A stretch of DNA of 64,000 bases from JAISGQ01 sp045604155 (GCA_045604155.1 JAZUNN010000073.1:62001-126000); one strand, 5' to 3'. Positions 8,893 to 17,740 are shown, counted from the first letter of the stretch. The notes: generated by a model not told the origin, from the letters alone. A program made the numbers and translations.

Positions 8893-10770
8893 ATGAAGAA
8901 GTTCAAGTCACTTCTGGCACTGCTTCTTGCAGTTGTCATGGTCTGCACAGCTTTCGCAGGCTGCAGCAAAAAGACTGACAGCGATGCTCCCGCAGCTGAC
9001 GTTGTGGTTGACCCCGATGCTCCTGCACAGGCTCATGAGTCTGCAAACGGCATCATGACCACCGACAACGGCGTTATGCGCACTGAGCTTACCTCCGTTG
9101 AGCTTGCTCACATTATGGGCAACGGCATCAACCTCGGCAACACCATGGAGGCCTGTGACAACAACACCGGTCACGTTACCGACGACACCACCTATTATGA
9201 GCGTTACTGGGGTGCTCCCATTACCACTCAGGAATCCATCGATGGCATGAAGGCCGCAGGTTTTGACACCCTCAGAATTCCCGTTGCATGGATGACCAAC
9301 GCAACCGACCTCGGCAAGACCGGTGATTACACCATTTCCGAAGCATATTTCAACAGAGTTGAAGAGATCATCAACTACGCTCTCAATGCTGATATGTACG
9401 TTGTTCTCAACGACCACTGGGATGGCGGCTGGTACGGTATGTTCGGTTCTGAGGATCCTGCTACCCGTGAGCTTGCTATGGAAGCTTACAAGGGTATGTG
9501 GACTCAGATCGCCAACAGATACAAGGAATACGGCGATCGCCTCATTTTCGAGGGTGCCAACGAAGAGATCGGCGCTCGTTTTGACGAGAACTCCGCACTC
9601 TACTGCAACGATTCCACCACCAACTACTTCACCGATGACGAGGCTTATGCTCTTGCAAACGAAGTAAACCAGGCATTCGTTGATACCGTCCGTGCTACCG
9701 GCGGCAACAACGAGCAGAGATTCCTTCTTATCCCCGGCTTCGGCACCGACGTTACCAAGACTCTCGACGAGCGTTTTGTAATGCCCACCGATACCGCAAA
9801 GAACAAGCTTCTCGTTTCCGTTCACTATTATGATCCCTCCGGTTACTGCATCTTTGAGAGCCTTCCCACATGGGGCACCAAGGAAGAGTACACCGCTATG
9901 AAGGACGGTCTTGCAAAGATGGAGAAGTTCACTCTCGATGGCTACGGCGTTATCATCGGTGAGTGCGGCGCTATCCAGCTTGAGGATGGCGAACTTAAGG
10001 AAGGCGCTGTTGAATGGACTTCCTTCTTCCTCGATAACTGTGACCTCTACGGTTACTGCCCTGTTCTCTGGGACATCGGCGGCACCTACGGTTCCTATGA
10101 CAGAGTCAATGCCAAGATGAAGTTTGACGATCTTGCTCAGGTATTCCTTGATCACAGCCGTGCAAATGAGAACGGCGCTTCTCTTGAAGATGTTATGATG
10201 GCTGCTTATCCGAAGGTAAAGGAAACCTATGACGCAGTTCCCGAAACTGTTGACGTTGCTGTTCGTGACGATCAGGCTATCGCATGGATCATGTACACCA
10301 GCAGCGACTGGGGCGTACAGTACAGCGTTGGCGATACATACTCCCCCACCACCGCTACCAGCGGTCTTGTTCCCACCGATGTTGAGATCACCGGTGCAGG
10401 CACCTACACTGTATCTCTCGATTTCACAGGCGTTTCCGGCGGCTATGCAAGCAGCACCGCATTCACCGCTCTCGGTATTGCTAACGGCGAGCTTCTCTTC
10501 CCCGGTTACTATGTTGAAATCAAGGAAATTAAGATCAACGGCGAGGCTTACAAGGGCTTCGGCAAGTATTACACCTGCTCTGACGATGAGAAGTGCACCC
10601 GTGTAAACCTCTATAACGAATGGGTTCCCATCGTTCCTGAGGAAGGTCCCCGTCGTGCAGACGGCGATCTCAGCGGTCTTACTGCAACTCCTCTCGACAA
10701 GAATGCTCCTGAAATGGCTCAGGTAAAGACATTCGAAGTTACCTTCGAGTACGTTGCTCCCGCTGCATAA
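8893..10770 (+). CDS. GH5 (subfamily 4-like) endoglucanase lipoprotein 1
   Basis: Secreted, membrane-anchored endo-beta-1,4-glucanase acting on cellulose or related beta-glucans; some GH5_4 members also cut xyloglucan or glucomannan. The 625-residue protein has a lipobox AFAGC (Cys19), an acidic linker, then a GH5 domain with NGINLGNTMEA (about 76-86), IRIPVAWM, LNDHWDGGW, acid/base Glu224 in GANEEIG, VSVHYYDP and nucleophile Glu357 in IIGECGA. The last 170 residues form a separate beta-rich module (ending EVTFEYVAPAA) also present in the paralogue at 13506. No dockerin is present, so it is not a cellulosome enzyme. AAAGGAG precedes the ATG. Confidence 0.93.
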   Translation: MKKFKSLLALLLAVVMVCTAFAGCSKKTDSDAPAADVVVDPDAPAQAHESANGIMTTDNGVMRTELTSVELAHIMGNGINLGNTMEACDNNTGHVTDDTTYYERYWGAPITTQESIDGMKAAGFDTLRIPVAWMTNATDLGKTGDYTISEAYFNRVEEIINYALNADMYVVLNDHWDGGWYGMFGSEDPATRELAMEAYKGMWTQIANRYKEYGDRLIFEGANEEIGARFDENSALYCNDSTTNYFTDDEAYALANEVNQAFVDTVRATGGNNEQRFLLIPGFGTDVTKTLDERFVMPTDTAKNKLLVSVHYYDPSGYCIFESLPTWGTKEEYTAMKDGLAKMEKFTLDGYGVIIGECGAIQLEDGELKEGAVEWTSFFLDNCDLYGYCPVLWDIGGTYGSYDRVNAKMKFDDLAQVFLDHSRANENGASLEDVMMAAYPKVKETYDAVPETVDVAVRDDQAIAWIMYTSSDWGVQYSVGDTYSPTTATSGLVPTDVEITGAGTYTVSLDFTGVSGGYASSTAFTALGIANGELLFPGYYVEIKEIKINGEAYKGFGKYYTCSDDEKCTRVNLYNEWVPIVPEEGPRRADGDLSGLTATPLDKNAPEMAQVKTFEVTFEYVAPAA

Positions 10771-10790
10771 GCATTTACTTCAGTAATTCA

Positions 10791-10824
10791 GAACCGCTGT
10801 CTGAAAGGACAGCGGTTCTTTTCT
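10791..10824 (+). terminator. Rho-independent terminator after GH5 gene 1
   Basis: Perfect 11-base stem (10791-10801 with 10808-10818, six-base loop) followed by TTTTC on the plus strand. It separates the GH5 gene from the kinase promoter just downstream. Confidence 0.9.
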
Positions 10825-10840
10825 TATATTCCCCGTATTG

Positions 10841-10869
10841 TTGACAATAACTTACCGATGTTATATAAT
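10841..10869 (+). promoter_or_regulatory. Promoter of receptor-like kinase 1
   Basis: Consensus TTGACA at 10841-10846 and TATAAT at 10864-10869 with a 17-base spacer. The other two kinases of this family have equivalent boxes with the same spacing at the same place. The -10 box lies downstream of an in-frame ATG at 10858, which rules that ATG out as the start. Confidence 0.9.
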
Positions 10870-10899
10870 TATACAGATACTTTAACGGGAGATGTATTT

Positions 10900-12891
10900 A
10901 TGGACAGTATCAGAAAGTTTGAGCCGCTCTGGGGAGTCTGGCAATGCGAAAGCGTGCTCGGAAAGGGTGGCTTCGGCAAGGTATACAAGGCTGTGCGTCA
11001 CGACGGTGAACACACCTATTATTCCGCCATAAAGCATATTTCTGTTCCCGAGGAAGATCAGCTTATGGAAGCTCGAAATTCCGGAATGTACAGCAGTGAA
11101 AAGGAACTCTCAGATTACTTCAACGATGTTGCACGCAATGTTCAGTATGAAATTGATCTGATGTATAAGCTCAAGGCGAATACAAATATAGTTTCCTATG
11201 AAGACCACATGGTTATCCCCAAGGAAAACGGCATCGGCTGTGATATTTTTATCCGTATGGAACTGCTGGAGGATCTGAACAAGGTCATTCTCAATAAGCT
11301 CACTGAGGCTGATGCGGTAAAGATAGGAACGGATATCTGCACCGCTCTTGAGGTGTGCGCAAGGCACAAGATAATTCACCGTGACATAAAGCCCTCTAAT
11401 ATCTTTGTAAACGAAAACGGCGATTACAAGCTTGGTGATTTCGGTATTGCACGAGTAATGAGCAGCACCACAATGGGTGTCAGCAAGAAGGGTACATACT
11501 CGTATATGGCACCTGAGATTTATAAGTGCGAGCCTGCAAACCACACTTCGGATATTTATTCGCTGGGTGTTGTGCTGTACAGAATACTCAACAACAACCG
11601 TCTGCCCTTTATGCCTCTGACCGGCAGTATACGTGCTCAGGATCAGGAGGCGGCACTTATCAAGACAGTCAGCGGTGCTCCCATGCCGCCCCCCGTCAAT
11701 GCCTCTCCTCGGCTTGCTGCTGTTATACTCAAGGCTTGTGCGTACAATATGCGTGACCGCTTCAAGAGTCCCACGGAGTTCAAAAAAGCCCTTAATGATG
11801 CGTTTTATGCAAGCTATTACGATCAGGATACCGTGTCCGTCAGAAAAGGTAAGGTAAGTCGTGCAGTTCCTGAGCCTGCGCAGGTTACTCAGATAACGCA
11901 GGTAACGCAAATCAACCAGGCATCACCGATTCAGAAGAAGACACAGGTGAATTTTTCAGATACTGCTGTCAGAAATGAACCATCAGCAGCCAAGAAAAGC
12001 CTTGATAAATCTGTAACCGCTGTAAAAGAAAAAACTGCAAGCGCAGCAGACTGGGTAAAAGAACATAAAACGACTGCTATAATAAGCTCCGCAGTTGTGG
12101 TTCTTATTGCGGTAATTGCGATTGTAGTCGGAGTGGCTTTAACTAATTCAAAGTCTATCCCTGAGCCTGTATACAATGTTACACCTGACGGAATTGCATA
12201 TGAAATCACCAATGACTGTGTCGTTATAACTGGCTATTCGGGCAAGGAAAAAAACATCAAAATCCCCAGGGGAACTGACGGTGAAAAGGTTATTGCCATT
12301 GGCAATTCTGCATTCTCAGGCTGCAGCTCACTTACAAGTATAGATATTCCCGACAGTGTGACAAGTATTGGCCATTCTGCGTTCGAGAACTGCAGTGCTC
12401 TTACAAGCATAGAGATTCCTGACAGTGTGACAAGTATTGGTCATTCTGCGTTCGAGAACTGCAGTGCTCTTACAAGCATAGAGATTCCTGACAGTGTGAC
12501 AACTATTGGCTATTCTGCTTTTAGGGGTTGCAGATCTTTTACAAGCATAGAGATTCCTGACAGTGTGACAACTATTGGCGATTATGCATTCAGTGACTGC
12601 AGCGCCCTTGCAAGCATGGAGATTCCTGACAGTGTCACAAGCATTGGCGATTCTGTGTTCGAGAACTGCAGTGCTCTTACAAGCATAGAGATTCCTGACA
12701 GTGTGACAACTATTGGCTATTCTACGTTCTATGGCTGCGATTCTCTTACAAGCATAGAGATTCCTGACAGCGTGACAAGTATTGGTGATTCTGCTTTTGG
12801 GGGTTGCTACAATGCCACAGTATATGCCCCTCACGATGCATCGTATTACGGCTGCAATGATAATTATGTCAAAAAATGGGTGGTTGAATAA
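10900..12891 (+). CDS. Receptor-like Ser/Thr kinase 1 with BspA-type LRR ectodomain
   Basis: A 663-residue transmembrane Hanks-type kinase. The N-terminal kinase domain (about residues 16-280) keeps every catalytic feature: GKGGFG loop (21-26), Lys45 in YSAIKHI, Asp162 in HRDIKPSN, Asp180 in DFG and the APE motif in SYMAPEIY. A linker with the TQ-rich stretch VTQITQVTQINQ leads to a membrane segment at about 391-414. Outside are seven near-identical 23-residue BspA-type leucine-rich repeats (IEIPDSVTSIG...AF..CSALTS, about 458-634) and a short cap. The ATG at 10900 has GGGAG upstream and aligns with the other kinases (FEPLWGVW). No PASTA domain or phosphatase gene is nearby. It lies between two cellulase genes; the ligand is unknown. 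Confidence 0.9.
   Translation: MDSIRKFEPLWGVWQCESVLGKGGFGKVYKAVRHDGEHTYYSAIKHISVPEEDQLMEARNSGMYSSEKELSDYFNDVARNVQYEIDLMYKLKANTNIVSYEDHMVIPKENGIGCDIFIRMELLEDLNKVILNKLTEADAVKIGTDICTALEVCARHKIIHRDIKPSNIFVNENGDYKLGDFGIARVMSSTTMGVSKKGTYSYMAPEIYKCEPANHTSDIYSLGVVLYRILNNNRLPFMPLTGSIRAQDQEAALIKTVSGAPMPPPVNASPRLAAVILKACAYNMRDRFKSPTEFKKALNDAFYASYYDQDTVSVRKGKVSRAVPEPAQVTQITQVTQINQASPIQKKTQVNFSDTAVRNEPSAAKKSLDKSVTAVKEKTASAADWVKEHKTTAIISSAVVVLIAVIAIVVGVALTNSKSIPEPVYNVTPDGIAYEITNDCVVITGYSGKEKNIKIPRGTDGEKVIAIGNSAFSGCSSLTSIDIPDSVTSIGHSAFENCSALTSIEIPDSVTSIGHSAFENCSALTSIEIPDSVTTIGYSAFRGCRSFTSIEIPDSVTTIGDYAFSDCSALASMEIPDSVTSIGDSVFENCSALTSIEIPDSVTTIGYSTFYGCDSLTSIEIPDSVTSIGDSAFGGCYNATVYAPHDASYYGCNDNYVKKWVVE
12340..12822 (+). 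repeat. Seven tandem 69-base repeats in the kinase 1 ectodomain
   Basis: Units begin at 12340, 12409, 12478, 12547, 12616, 12685 and 12754, each starting ATAGA(G/T)ATTCC or a one-base variant and coding one 23-residue LRR. Several units match for most of their length, including silent positions, which suggests recent duplication or gene conversion within the gene. Confidence 0.9.
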
Positions 12892-12905
12892 TTTATTTAT
12901 GCAGC

Positions 12906-12939
12906 AAAAGCTTCTCTGAGTTTTCAGGGGAGCTTTTTT
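12906..12939 (+). terminator. Terminator after kinase 1
   Basis: A 14-pair stem (12906-12919 with 12924-12937, two G-T pairs, four-base loop) running into a T tract, 15 bases after the kinase stop codon. Confidence 0.9.
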
Positions 12940-13447
12940 GTTGGCTGTGGTTGTTTTGCCATGGATAAAATTTGCTTTCGGTGCGAAATTTCAGATCAGC
13001 AAAAAATTCCGAAAAATATTACAAGCGATACACTCAGACAGAGAAATCCAAAAGGGGAAGCGATACAGTTTCATATGTGAAGATAGTATAGACCCTTTTG
13101 GCCGTTTAGGAAGGGTGATTCTTAAGAGGGAGGGGGATCGGAACCCCTCCCTCTTAAGTGGTTTCTTTGGGTACCGTTTCTTTGGCAGCAAAGAAATGGT
13201 ACAAGGAAAATCGAACAGATATAAATCATGAATCGGTGCAGGATTTTGAATGTATAGTTTGGGACTATATCTCTCCCCCTGTCAATCATGCTTTGCATGA
13301 TACGACATCCCCCTCGTCAGAGGGGGACAAGAAAACCCTCCCTCTAACTTAGGGAATAACATATCAAAACATTCTCAAAGCAGATACGAATTTTCAATAT
13401 TCGGTTTTCACTCATATTCCTCCTGCTTCGGTATGATATTTTCAGAT
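12940..13447. repeat. Gene-free stretch with three inverted-repeat elements
   Basis: No convincing coding frame is present. It holds a 15-base perfect inverted repeat (13121-13135 with 13144-13158, a G-rich/C-rich stem), a second imperfect stem at 13170-13202 built on GTTTCTTTG and CAAAGAAA, and a copy of the dispersed two-hairpin element at 13270-13330. None of them is followed by a T tract that would suit termination of a flanking gene. The rest is unassigned. Confidence 0.6.
13270..13330 (+). repeat. Two-hairpin intergenic repeat, copy A
   Basis: Begins TCTCTCCCCCTG, then a small palindrome (CATGC TTT GCATG) and ends in a CCCCCTC-GTCA-GAGGGGG hairpin. The same architecture recurs at 52873-52934 (inverted), 57661-57724 and, in variant form, in the direct repeats near 53050 and 53243. 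Confidence 0.8.
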
Positions 13448-13480
13448 GAAAAACCCCCGACGGAGTAAATCCGTCGGGGG
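13448..13480 (-). terminator. Terminator after GH5 gene 2
   Basis: Perfect 11-base GC-rich stem (13454-13464 with 13470-13480, loop of 5). Read on the minus strand it is followed by TTTTTC. It ends the GH5 gene 2 transcript 25 bases past its stop codon. Confidence 0.92.
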
Positions 13481-13505
13481 CAGAACTATATGCGACTGTC
13501 AACAA

Positions 13506-15401
13506 TTATGCAGCGGGTGCTACATAATCGAAGGTGATCTCAAGAGTCTGGATGTTCTTGAGGATAGGATCGGTTGCATCAAAGGGTGTGGGAGTTGCGC
13601 CAGTGAGGTCGCCGTCTGCACGGCGTGCACCCTCGGGAAGCTCGGTTACCCAGCCGTTGTAAAGGTTTACACGGGTGGTCTTCTGGTCGTCAGAAGTGGT
13701 GTAATACTTGCCAAAGTTGTTGTAAACTTCGCCATTGATCTTGACTTCTCTGATCTCGATGCAATAGCCCGGGAAGAGAATTTCGCCGTTTGCGATTGCA
13801 AGAGCAGAGAATGCGGTGCTGTTGGAGTAACCGCCGGAAACGCCTGTGAAGTCAAGACCTACAGTGTAGGTGCCTTCGCCGGTGATTTCAACATCAGTGG
13901 GAACAAGGCCTGCGGTAAGGCTGTCGGGCTGATACTTGTCGCCTACGCTGTAGGAGATTGTCCAGCCGCCGTCATTCCACATGATCCATGCAACAGAAGT
14001 ATCTGCATCAACCTGGATTGCATCCTCACGGAACTTTTCAGGTGCTGCATCGATAAGAGCTGCCATGGTCTTCTTTGCTGCTTCCTGGATTTCCTCATCG
14101 GTCATCTCGGAGCCTTCCTTCCATGCAAAGCTGTTCTTTCTGTAAAGAGTTGCAAGGTCAGGATCAACGCACTTGAGAGTGTTGCGGTTGAAGAAGCAGC
14201 TGGTGTCCCAGAGAACGGGGCAGTAGTTGTAAAGATCGCAGTTTGCGAGGAGGTTTTCGTGGTACTGGAGAGCGTTGGGAAGAAGCTCGGTGCAGTTGTT
14301 GGTGTTGAGAACGCCGCACTCACCGATGATTACGCCGTAGCCTGCCTCGGTGAACTTGGACATCTTGGGAAGGGTGTCGTTGATGGTCTGATAGTCGGTC
14401 TTGATGCCCCAGGAGCCTGTTGCACCGTCGCCGCAGTAAGACCACGGATCATAGAAGTGTACAGAGATGAGAAGCTTGTTCTCAGCAGTGTCGGTAGGCA
14501 TCTTGAAGCGCTCATCGCAGGTGTTTGCAATGTTGGTGTTTACGCCTGCGCAAAGGAGGAAACGCTGGGTATTGTTGCCGCCGGTTGCACGTACGGTGTC
14601 AACGAAAACCTGATTGAGCTCATTTGCAAGCTCATACCACTCGTCTTCGTTGAGGGTGATGCCTTCGGGAGAAAGCATGGGGTCTGCATCGTTGAAGCGG
14701 CTGCCGAATTCCTCGTTTGCTGCCTCGAAAATAAGGCGATAGCCGTATTCCTTATATCTCTCGGAAATCTGAGTCCACATGGAGGTGTAAATATCCATAG
14801 CCTTCTGATGGTTGGGGTCGGTTTCCTGACCGAACATTCCCCACCAGCCTGCATCCCAGTGGTCGTTAATGATGACATACATATCCTCGTTAAGAGCATA
14901 GTTGATGATGGTTTCAACTCTGTCAAGGAGGTCTTCTCTGATTACATAGTTGCTGGGATCGTTGCCCTCTGCATAGGTTGTGCCGTTATTGATCCATGCA
15001 ACAGGGATTCTGATTGTGTCAAATCCGCTCTTCTTGAGGAAGGAGATCATTTCCTGAGTGGTTTCAGGTGCTCCCCACATGGTTTCAAGAGATGCAATGG
15101 GATATGCGGAATGATTCTTGATATTGGAATTTGTTGCTTCCATTGTATTACCAAGGTTTGTACCGTTACCCATAAGTCTTACAAGCTCAACAGAGGTAAG
15201 GTCAGGACGCATTGCGCCGTTGTCGCTGGTGAGAATGCCGTTTGCAGACTCATGCTCTTCAACAACTGCAGTATAATCGGTGTTGATTACAACGTCAGCT
15301 GCGGGAGCATCGCTGTCAGTCTTTTTGTCGCAGCCTGCGAATGCGGTGCAGAGCATAACGACGGCAAGAAGCAGTGCCAGAAGTGACTTGATCTTCTTCA
15401 T
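13506..15401 (-). CDS. GH5 (subfamily 4-like) endoglucanase lipoprotein 2
   Basis: Paralogue of the enzyme at 8893, in the opposite direction on the other side of kinase 1. The 631-residue protein has a lipobox AFAGC, a GH5 domain with NGTNLGNTMEA, IRIPVAWI, INDHWDAGWWGMF, acid/base Glu230 in AANEEFG and nucleophile Glu361 in IIGECGV, and the same C-terminal beta-rich module ending EITFDYVAPAA. The signal peptides are nearly identical; the catalytic domains differ more, so the substrate range may differ. The start at 15401 is chosen over an ATG 39 bases upstream because GGAG lies 8 bases before it and it aligns with the paralogue. It has its own promoter and terminator. Confidence 0.93.
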   Translation of the reverse strand: MKKIKSLLALLLAVVMLCTAFAGCDKKTDSDAPAADVVINTDYTAVVEEHESANGILTSDNGAMRPDLTSVELVRLMGNGTNLGNTMEATNSNIKNHSAYPIASLETMWGAPETTQEMISFLKKSGFDTIRIPVAWINNGTTYAEGNDPSNYVIREDLLDRVETIINYALNEDMYVIINDHWDAGWWGMFGQETDPNHQKAMDIYTSMWTQISERYKEYGYRLIFEAANEEFGSRFNDADPMLSPEGITLNEDEWYELANELNQVFVDTVRATGGNNTQRFLLCAGVNTNIANTCDERFKMPTDTAENKLLISVHFYDPWSYCGDGATGSWGIKTDYQTINDTLPKMSKFTEAGYGVIIGECGVLNTNNCTELLPNALQYHENLLANCDLYNYCPVLWDTSCFFNRNTLKCVDPDLATLYRKNSFAWKEGSEMTDEEIQEAAKKTMAALIDAAPEKFREDAIQVDADTSVAWIMWNDGGWTISYSVGDKYQPDSLTAGLVPTDVEITGEGTYTVGLDFTGVSGGYSNSTAFSALAIANGEILFPGYCIEIREVKINGEVYNNFGKYYTTSDDQKTTRVNLYNGWVTELPEGARRADGDLTGATPTPFDATDPILKNIQTLEITFDYVAPAA

Positions 15402-15451
15402 TATAATTTCTCCTTTTCTCTTTTTGGTTAGCAAAACCATTTTACATTTTA

Positions 15452-15480
15452 ATTATAACACTTTATTGCGAAATTGCAAT
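15452..15480 (-). promoter_or_regulatory. Promoter and candidate operator of GH5 gene 2
   Basis: On the minus strand TTGCAA (15474-15479) and TATAAT (15452-15457) are spaced 16 bases, exactly as at GH5 gene 1. The palindromic ATTGC-n6-GCAAT at 15465-15480 covers the -35 box. A 12-mer TGCGCAACATTT follows at 15523-15534, upstream of the promoter, and recurs twice in the leader of the sugar-binding protein gene. Confidence 0.75.
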
Positions 15481-15600
15481 AGCTCAATTACGTAATTAAG
15501 TTTTTTAATTTGCTTAAATAACTGCGCAACATTTCGCATTGATCTTTCCCCTTTGCACTGCTTATATTACTCTGCCGGTTGTTTTCAAATTTATATAATA

Positions 15601-15630
15601 AAAAACCCGGCTGAAAACAGCCGGGTTTTT
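15601..15630 (-). terminator. Terminator of the sugar ABC transporter operon
   Basis: Perfect 13-base stem AAAAACCCGGCTG (15601-15613) with CAGCCGGGTTTTT (15618-15630), loop AAAA. On the minus strand the stem ends in a T tract, about 40 bases after the last permease gene. It has T tracts on both strands. Confidence 0.92.
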
Positions 15631-15667
15631 GTTTGGATTAGCGCATTTTCCGCATCTATCGTGGGAA

Positions 15668-16561
15668 TTAACCCTTGACAGCACCTGCAGTAACGTTCTT
15701 GATGATGAACTTGGAAAGGAAGAGATAGATGATGATAACAGGCAGAATAGCCAGTACCATGAACATATAAAGTGTACCCATATCTCTGTTAGACCAGTCG
15801 TAAGAACGAAGTGTTGCAAGCATGATAGGAACTGTTGCTTTCTCCTTGTCTGAGATGAGCAGAGCAGGAGTGAAGTAGTTGTTCCAGGAGCCTACGAAGG
15901 AGAAGATCATCTGAACTGCCATAGCAGGCTTCATGATGGGGAAAACGATGGTATTGAAGGTTCTGAATTCGCTGGAACCGTCAACACGAGCTGCCTCGAT
16001 GATCTCAAGGGGCAGAACGCTGTCCATGTATTGCTTCATGTAGAAGAATACGACAGGTGCTGCGATTGAGGGGATGATGAGAGGCAGATAGTTATCTGTG
16101 AGGTTAAACTTGTAGCAGAGCTGAATGAAACCAACTGCAGAAACCTGAGGAGGAATCATCATAACTGCCATGATGAATGTAAATGCAGCCTTCTTACCCT
16201 TGAAGTCATATGCATGGATACCGAAAGCGGTAAGAGCAGAGAAGTAAGTGGTAAGAATAGAAGAAAGAGCTGCGACAAGGAAGCTGTTCCACATACCGAG
16301 GGTAATATTTACCATGTCGGTGCTTCTTACAGCCTTCAGGAAGTTCTGGCCAAAATATTTGGAGAACCAGAGGGAGAATCCACCCATCAATTCGTTGTTC
16401 GATCTGGATGAGTTAACAAGCATCAGATAGAAGAAGAACAGACAGATGATCATGAGGACTGCAAGGCAGATGTAAACAACTATTCTTGTGAATATGAGTG
16501 CTCCGCGAGAGCTCTTTGCCTCGCCTGCATAATTGTCTTTTCTGTTGTAAGATGTACTCAT
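15668..16561 (-). CDS. Sugar ABC transporter permease (CUT1, MalG-like)
   Basis: Second membrane subunit of a carbohydrate importer. The 297-residue protein has six membrane segments and the permease EAA loop (LEIIEAARVDGSSEFRTFNTIVFPIMKPA, about residues 195-223), where the ATPase docks. It overlaps the upstream permease gene by four bases (ATGA). The operon contains no ATPase, so a shared MsmX/MsmK-type ATPase encoded elsewhere presumably powers it. Proximity and shared upstream motifs with the GH5 genes suggest cello-oligosaccharides as cargo; this is inference. Confidence 0.93.
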   Translation of the reverse strand: MSTSYNRKDNYAGEAKSSRGALIFTRIVVYICLAVLMIICLFFFYLMLVNSSRSNNELMGGFSLWFSKYFGQNFLKAVRSTDMVNITLGMWNSFLVAALSSILTTYFSALTAFGIHAYDFKGKKAAFTFIMAVMMIPPQVSAVGFIQLCYKFNLTDNYLPLIIPSIAAPVVFFYMKQYMDSVLPLEIIEAARVDGSSEFRTFNTIVFPIMKPAMAVQMIFSFVGSWNNYFTPALLISDKEKATVPIMLATLRSYDWSNRDMGTLYMFMVLAILPVIIIYLFLSKFIIKNVTAGAVKG

Positions 16562-17613
16562 GCTCTCTTTGCTCCCTTCTTCTTATATTTCTTCTGAGGT
16601 GCAGCCTTGGTGCTGTACTCTGCTGCCATGCTTTTGTATACGAATACACTAAGAATAGCAGTGAAGATGAAGATAACAACGGAAAGGGCACCGCCCATAC
16701 CATAGTTCTTGTTGTTGCCCATGTACTTGTTGAGCTGCATGACCATTGTCATGGTAGATCCGAGAGGCTGTCCCTCGCCGCCGGTAAGAACCTGCGGTAC
16801 GTCGTACATCTGGATACCACCGATCATAGCGGTGATAACAACGTAAACGATGATAGGCATGAGGAGCGGAAGTGTAACTTTGAAGAATACCTGCATTGAC
16901 TTTGCACCGTCGATGGTAGCTGCTTCAAAAATAGACTGATCGATACCCATGATACCAGCCATAAGAAGAATGGTGGTATTACCGAACCACATGAGGAAGT
17001 TCATGAGAGCGATAAGGGAACGAGTTGTAATGACATTGTCAAAGAACTGGAACGGCTGATCAAGTATTCCAGCTTCCATAAGCATCTGATTAATAGGACC
17101 GCCGCTGGAGAAAAGGTTTGCAAACAGCATAGAGAATGCTGATGCCATGATGAGGTTAGGCATATAGATAACAGTCTTGAAGAATGCCTGACCCTTGATC
17201 TTGAGGCGGTAGCTGGTGAACCAAACTGCGAGAATAAGTGCAATAACGATCTGAGGAATTGCGCCCATTACCCACATGAGCATGGTGTTACCCATGTACT
17301 TTAAAACGAGAATTTCTCCGTTACTACCACGAGTAAAAAGTGTTTCGTAGTTTTTAAATCCTACATAGTTAGGACCGATCTGTCTGAGACCGGATCTGAA
17401 GTTTTCAAAAAAGCTGTTATAAACGGTTAAGAACTGCGGAATGAGGGAGCAGATAATGTATACGATAAAGAACGGGAGTATAAAAATGTATCCCCATTTC
17501 GCATAGCTTATAGACTTACGTCTTTTTTTCCGCAAAGAGTCCTGCTGTAATGTTGACATACGAGACCTTCCCTTCGGGTTTGATGATGATGCGGAAACAC
17601 CGCGCCCGAGCAT
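16558..17613 (-). CDS. Sugar ABC transporter permease (CUT1, MalF-like)
   Basis: First membrane subunit of the importer, 351 residues with about six membrane segments and an EAA loop near residue 245 (DQSIFEAATIDGAKSMQVFFKVTLPLLMP). The N-terminal tail and the C-terminus (KKYKKKGAKRA) are strongly basic. The start at 17613 has GGAGG 7 bases upstream; an internal ATG at 17559 with GGGAAGG is a weaker alternative that would remove 18 residues. It follows the binding-protein gene by 167 bases, a gap with a large stem-loop. Confidence 0.93.
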   Translation of the reverse strand: MLGRGVSASSSNPKGRSRMSTLQQDSLRKKRRKSISYAKWGYIFILPFFIVYIICSLIPQFLTVYNSFFENFRSGLRQIGPNYVGFKNYETLFTRGSNGEILVLKYMGNTMLMWVMGAIPQIVIALILAVWFTSYRLKIKGQAFFKTVIYMPNLIMASAFSMLFANLFSSGGPINQMLMEAGILDQPFQFFDNVITTRSLIALMNFLMWFGNTTILLMAGIMGIDQSIFEAATIDGAKSMQVFFKVTLPLLMPIIVYVVITAMIGGIQMYDVPQVLTGGEGQPLGSTMTMVMQLNKYMGNNKNYGMGGALSVVIFIFTAILSVFVYKSMAAEYSTKAAPQKKYKKKGAKRA

Positions 17614-17709
17614 GCTTTTTCCTCCACACCTTAATAAGAAGAATTATTAAAACGCCTGTCATATAGTTCTGCTTTCAGAATACTGACAGAAAAACATGCC
17701 TCTTAGAAT

Positions 17710-17740
17710 GCTACGCCAAGGCGTTGAGCCTTGGCGTAGC
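17710..17740 (-). other. Intercistronic stem-loop between binding protein and permease genes
   Basis: Perfect 13-base stem (17710-17722 with 17728-17740, loop of 5) with no T tract after it on the minus strand. In binding-protein operons such hairpins commonly stabilise the upstream mRNA, so that more binding protein than permease is made; that role is inferred here. Confidence 0.75.

Noticed and set aside
8908..10155. A 415-codon frame on the minus strand
   Set aside because: Shadow of GH5 gene 1; similar shadow frames occur under the other highly expressed genes (for example 17922-19157 and 55166-56284).
10858..10899. Upstream ATG at 10858 as start of kinase 1
   Set aside because: It lies upstream of the -10 box and the resulting extra residues are absent from the paralogues.
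12340..12822. Regular 69-base repeats considered as a CRISPR-like array
   Set aside because: Units are in frame, contiguous, without spacers, and code LRRs.
13446..15386. A 646-codon open frame on the plus strand
   Set aside because: It is antisense to GH5 gene 2, which has signal peptide, catalytic motifs, promoter and terminator. The frame stays open because of biased codon use.
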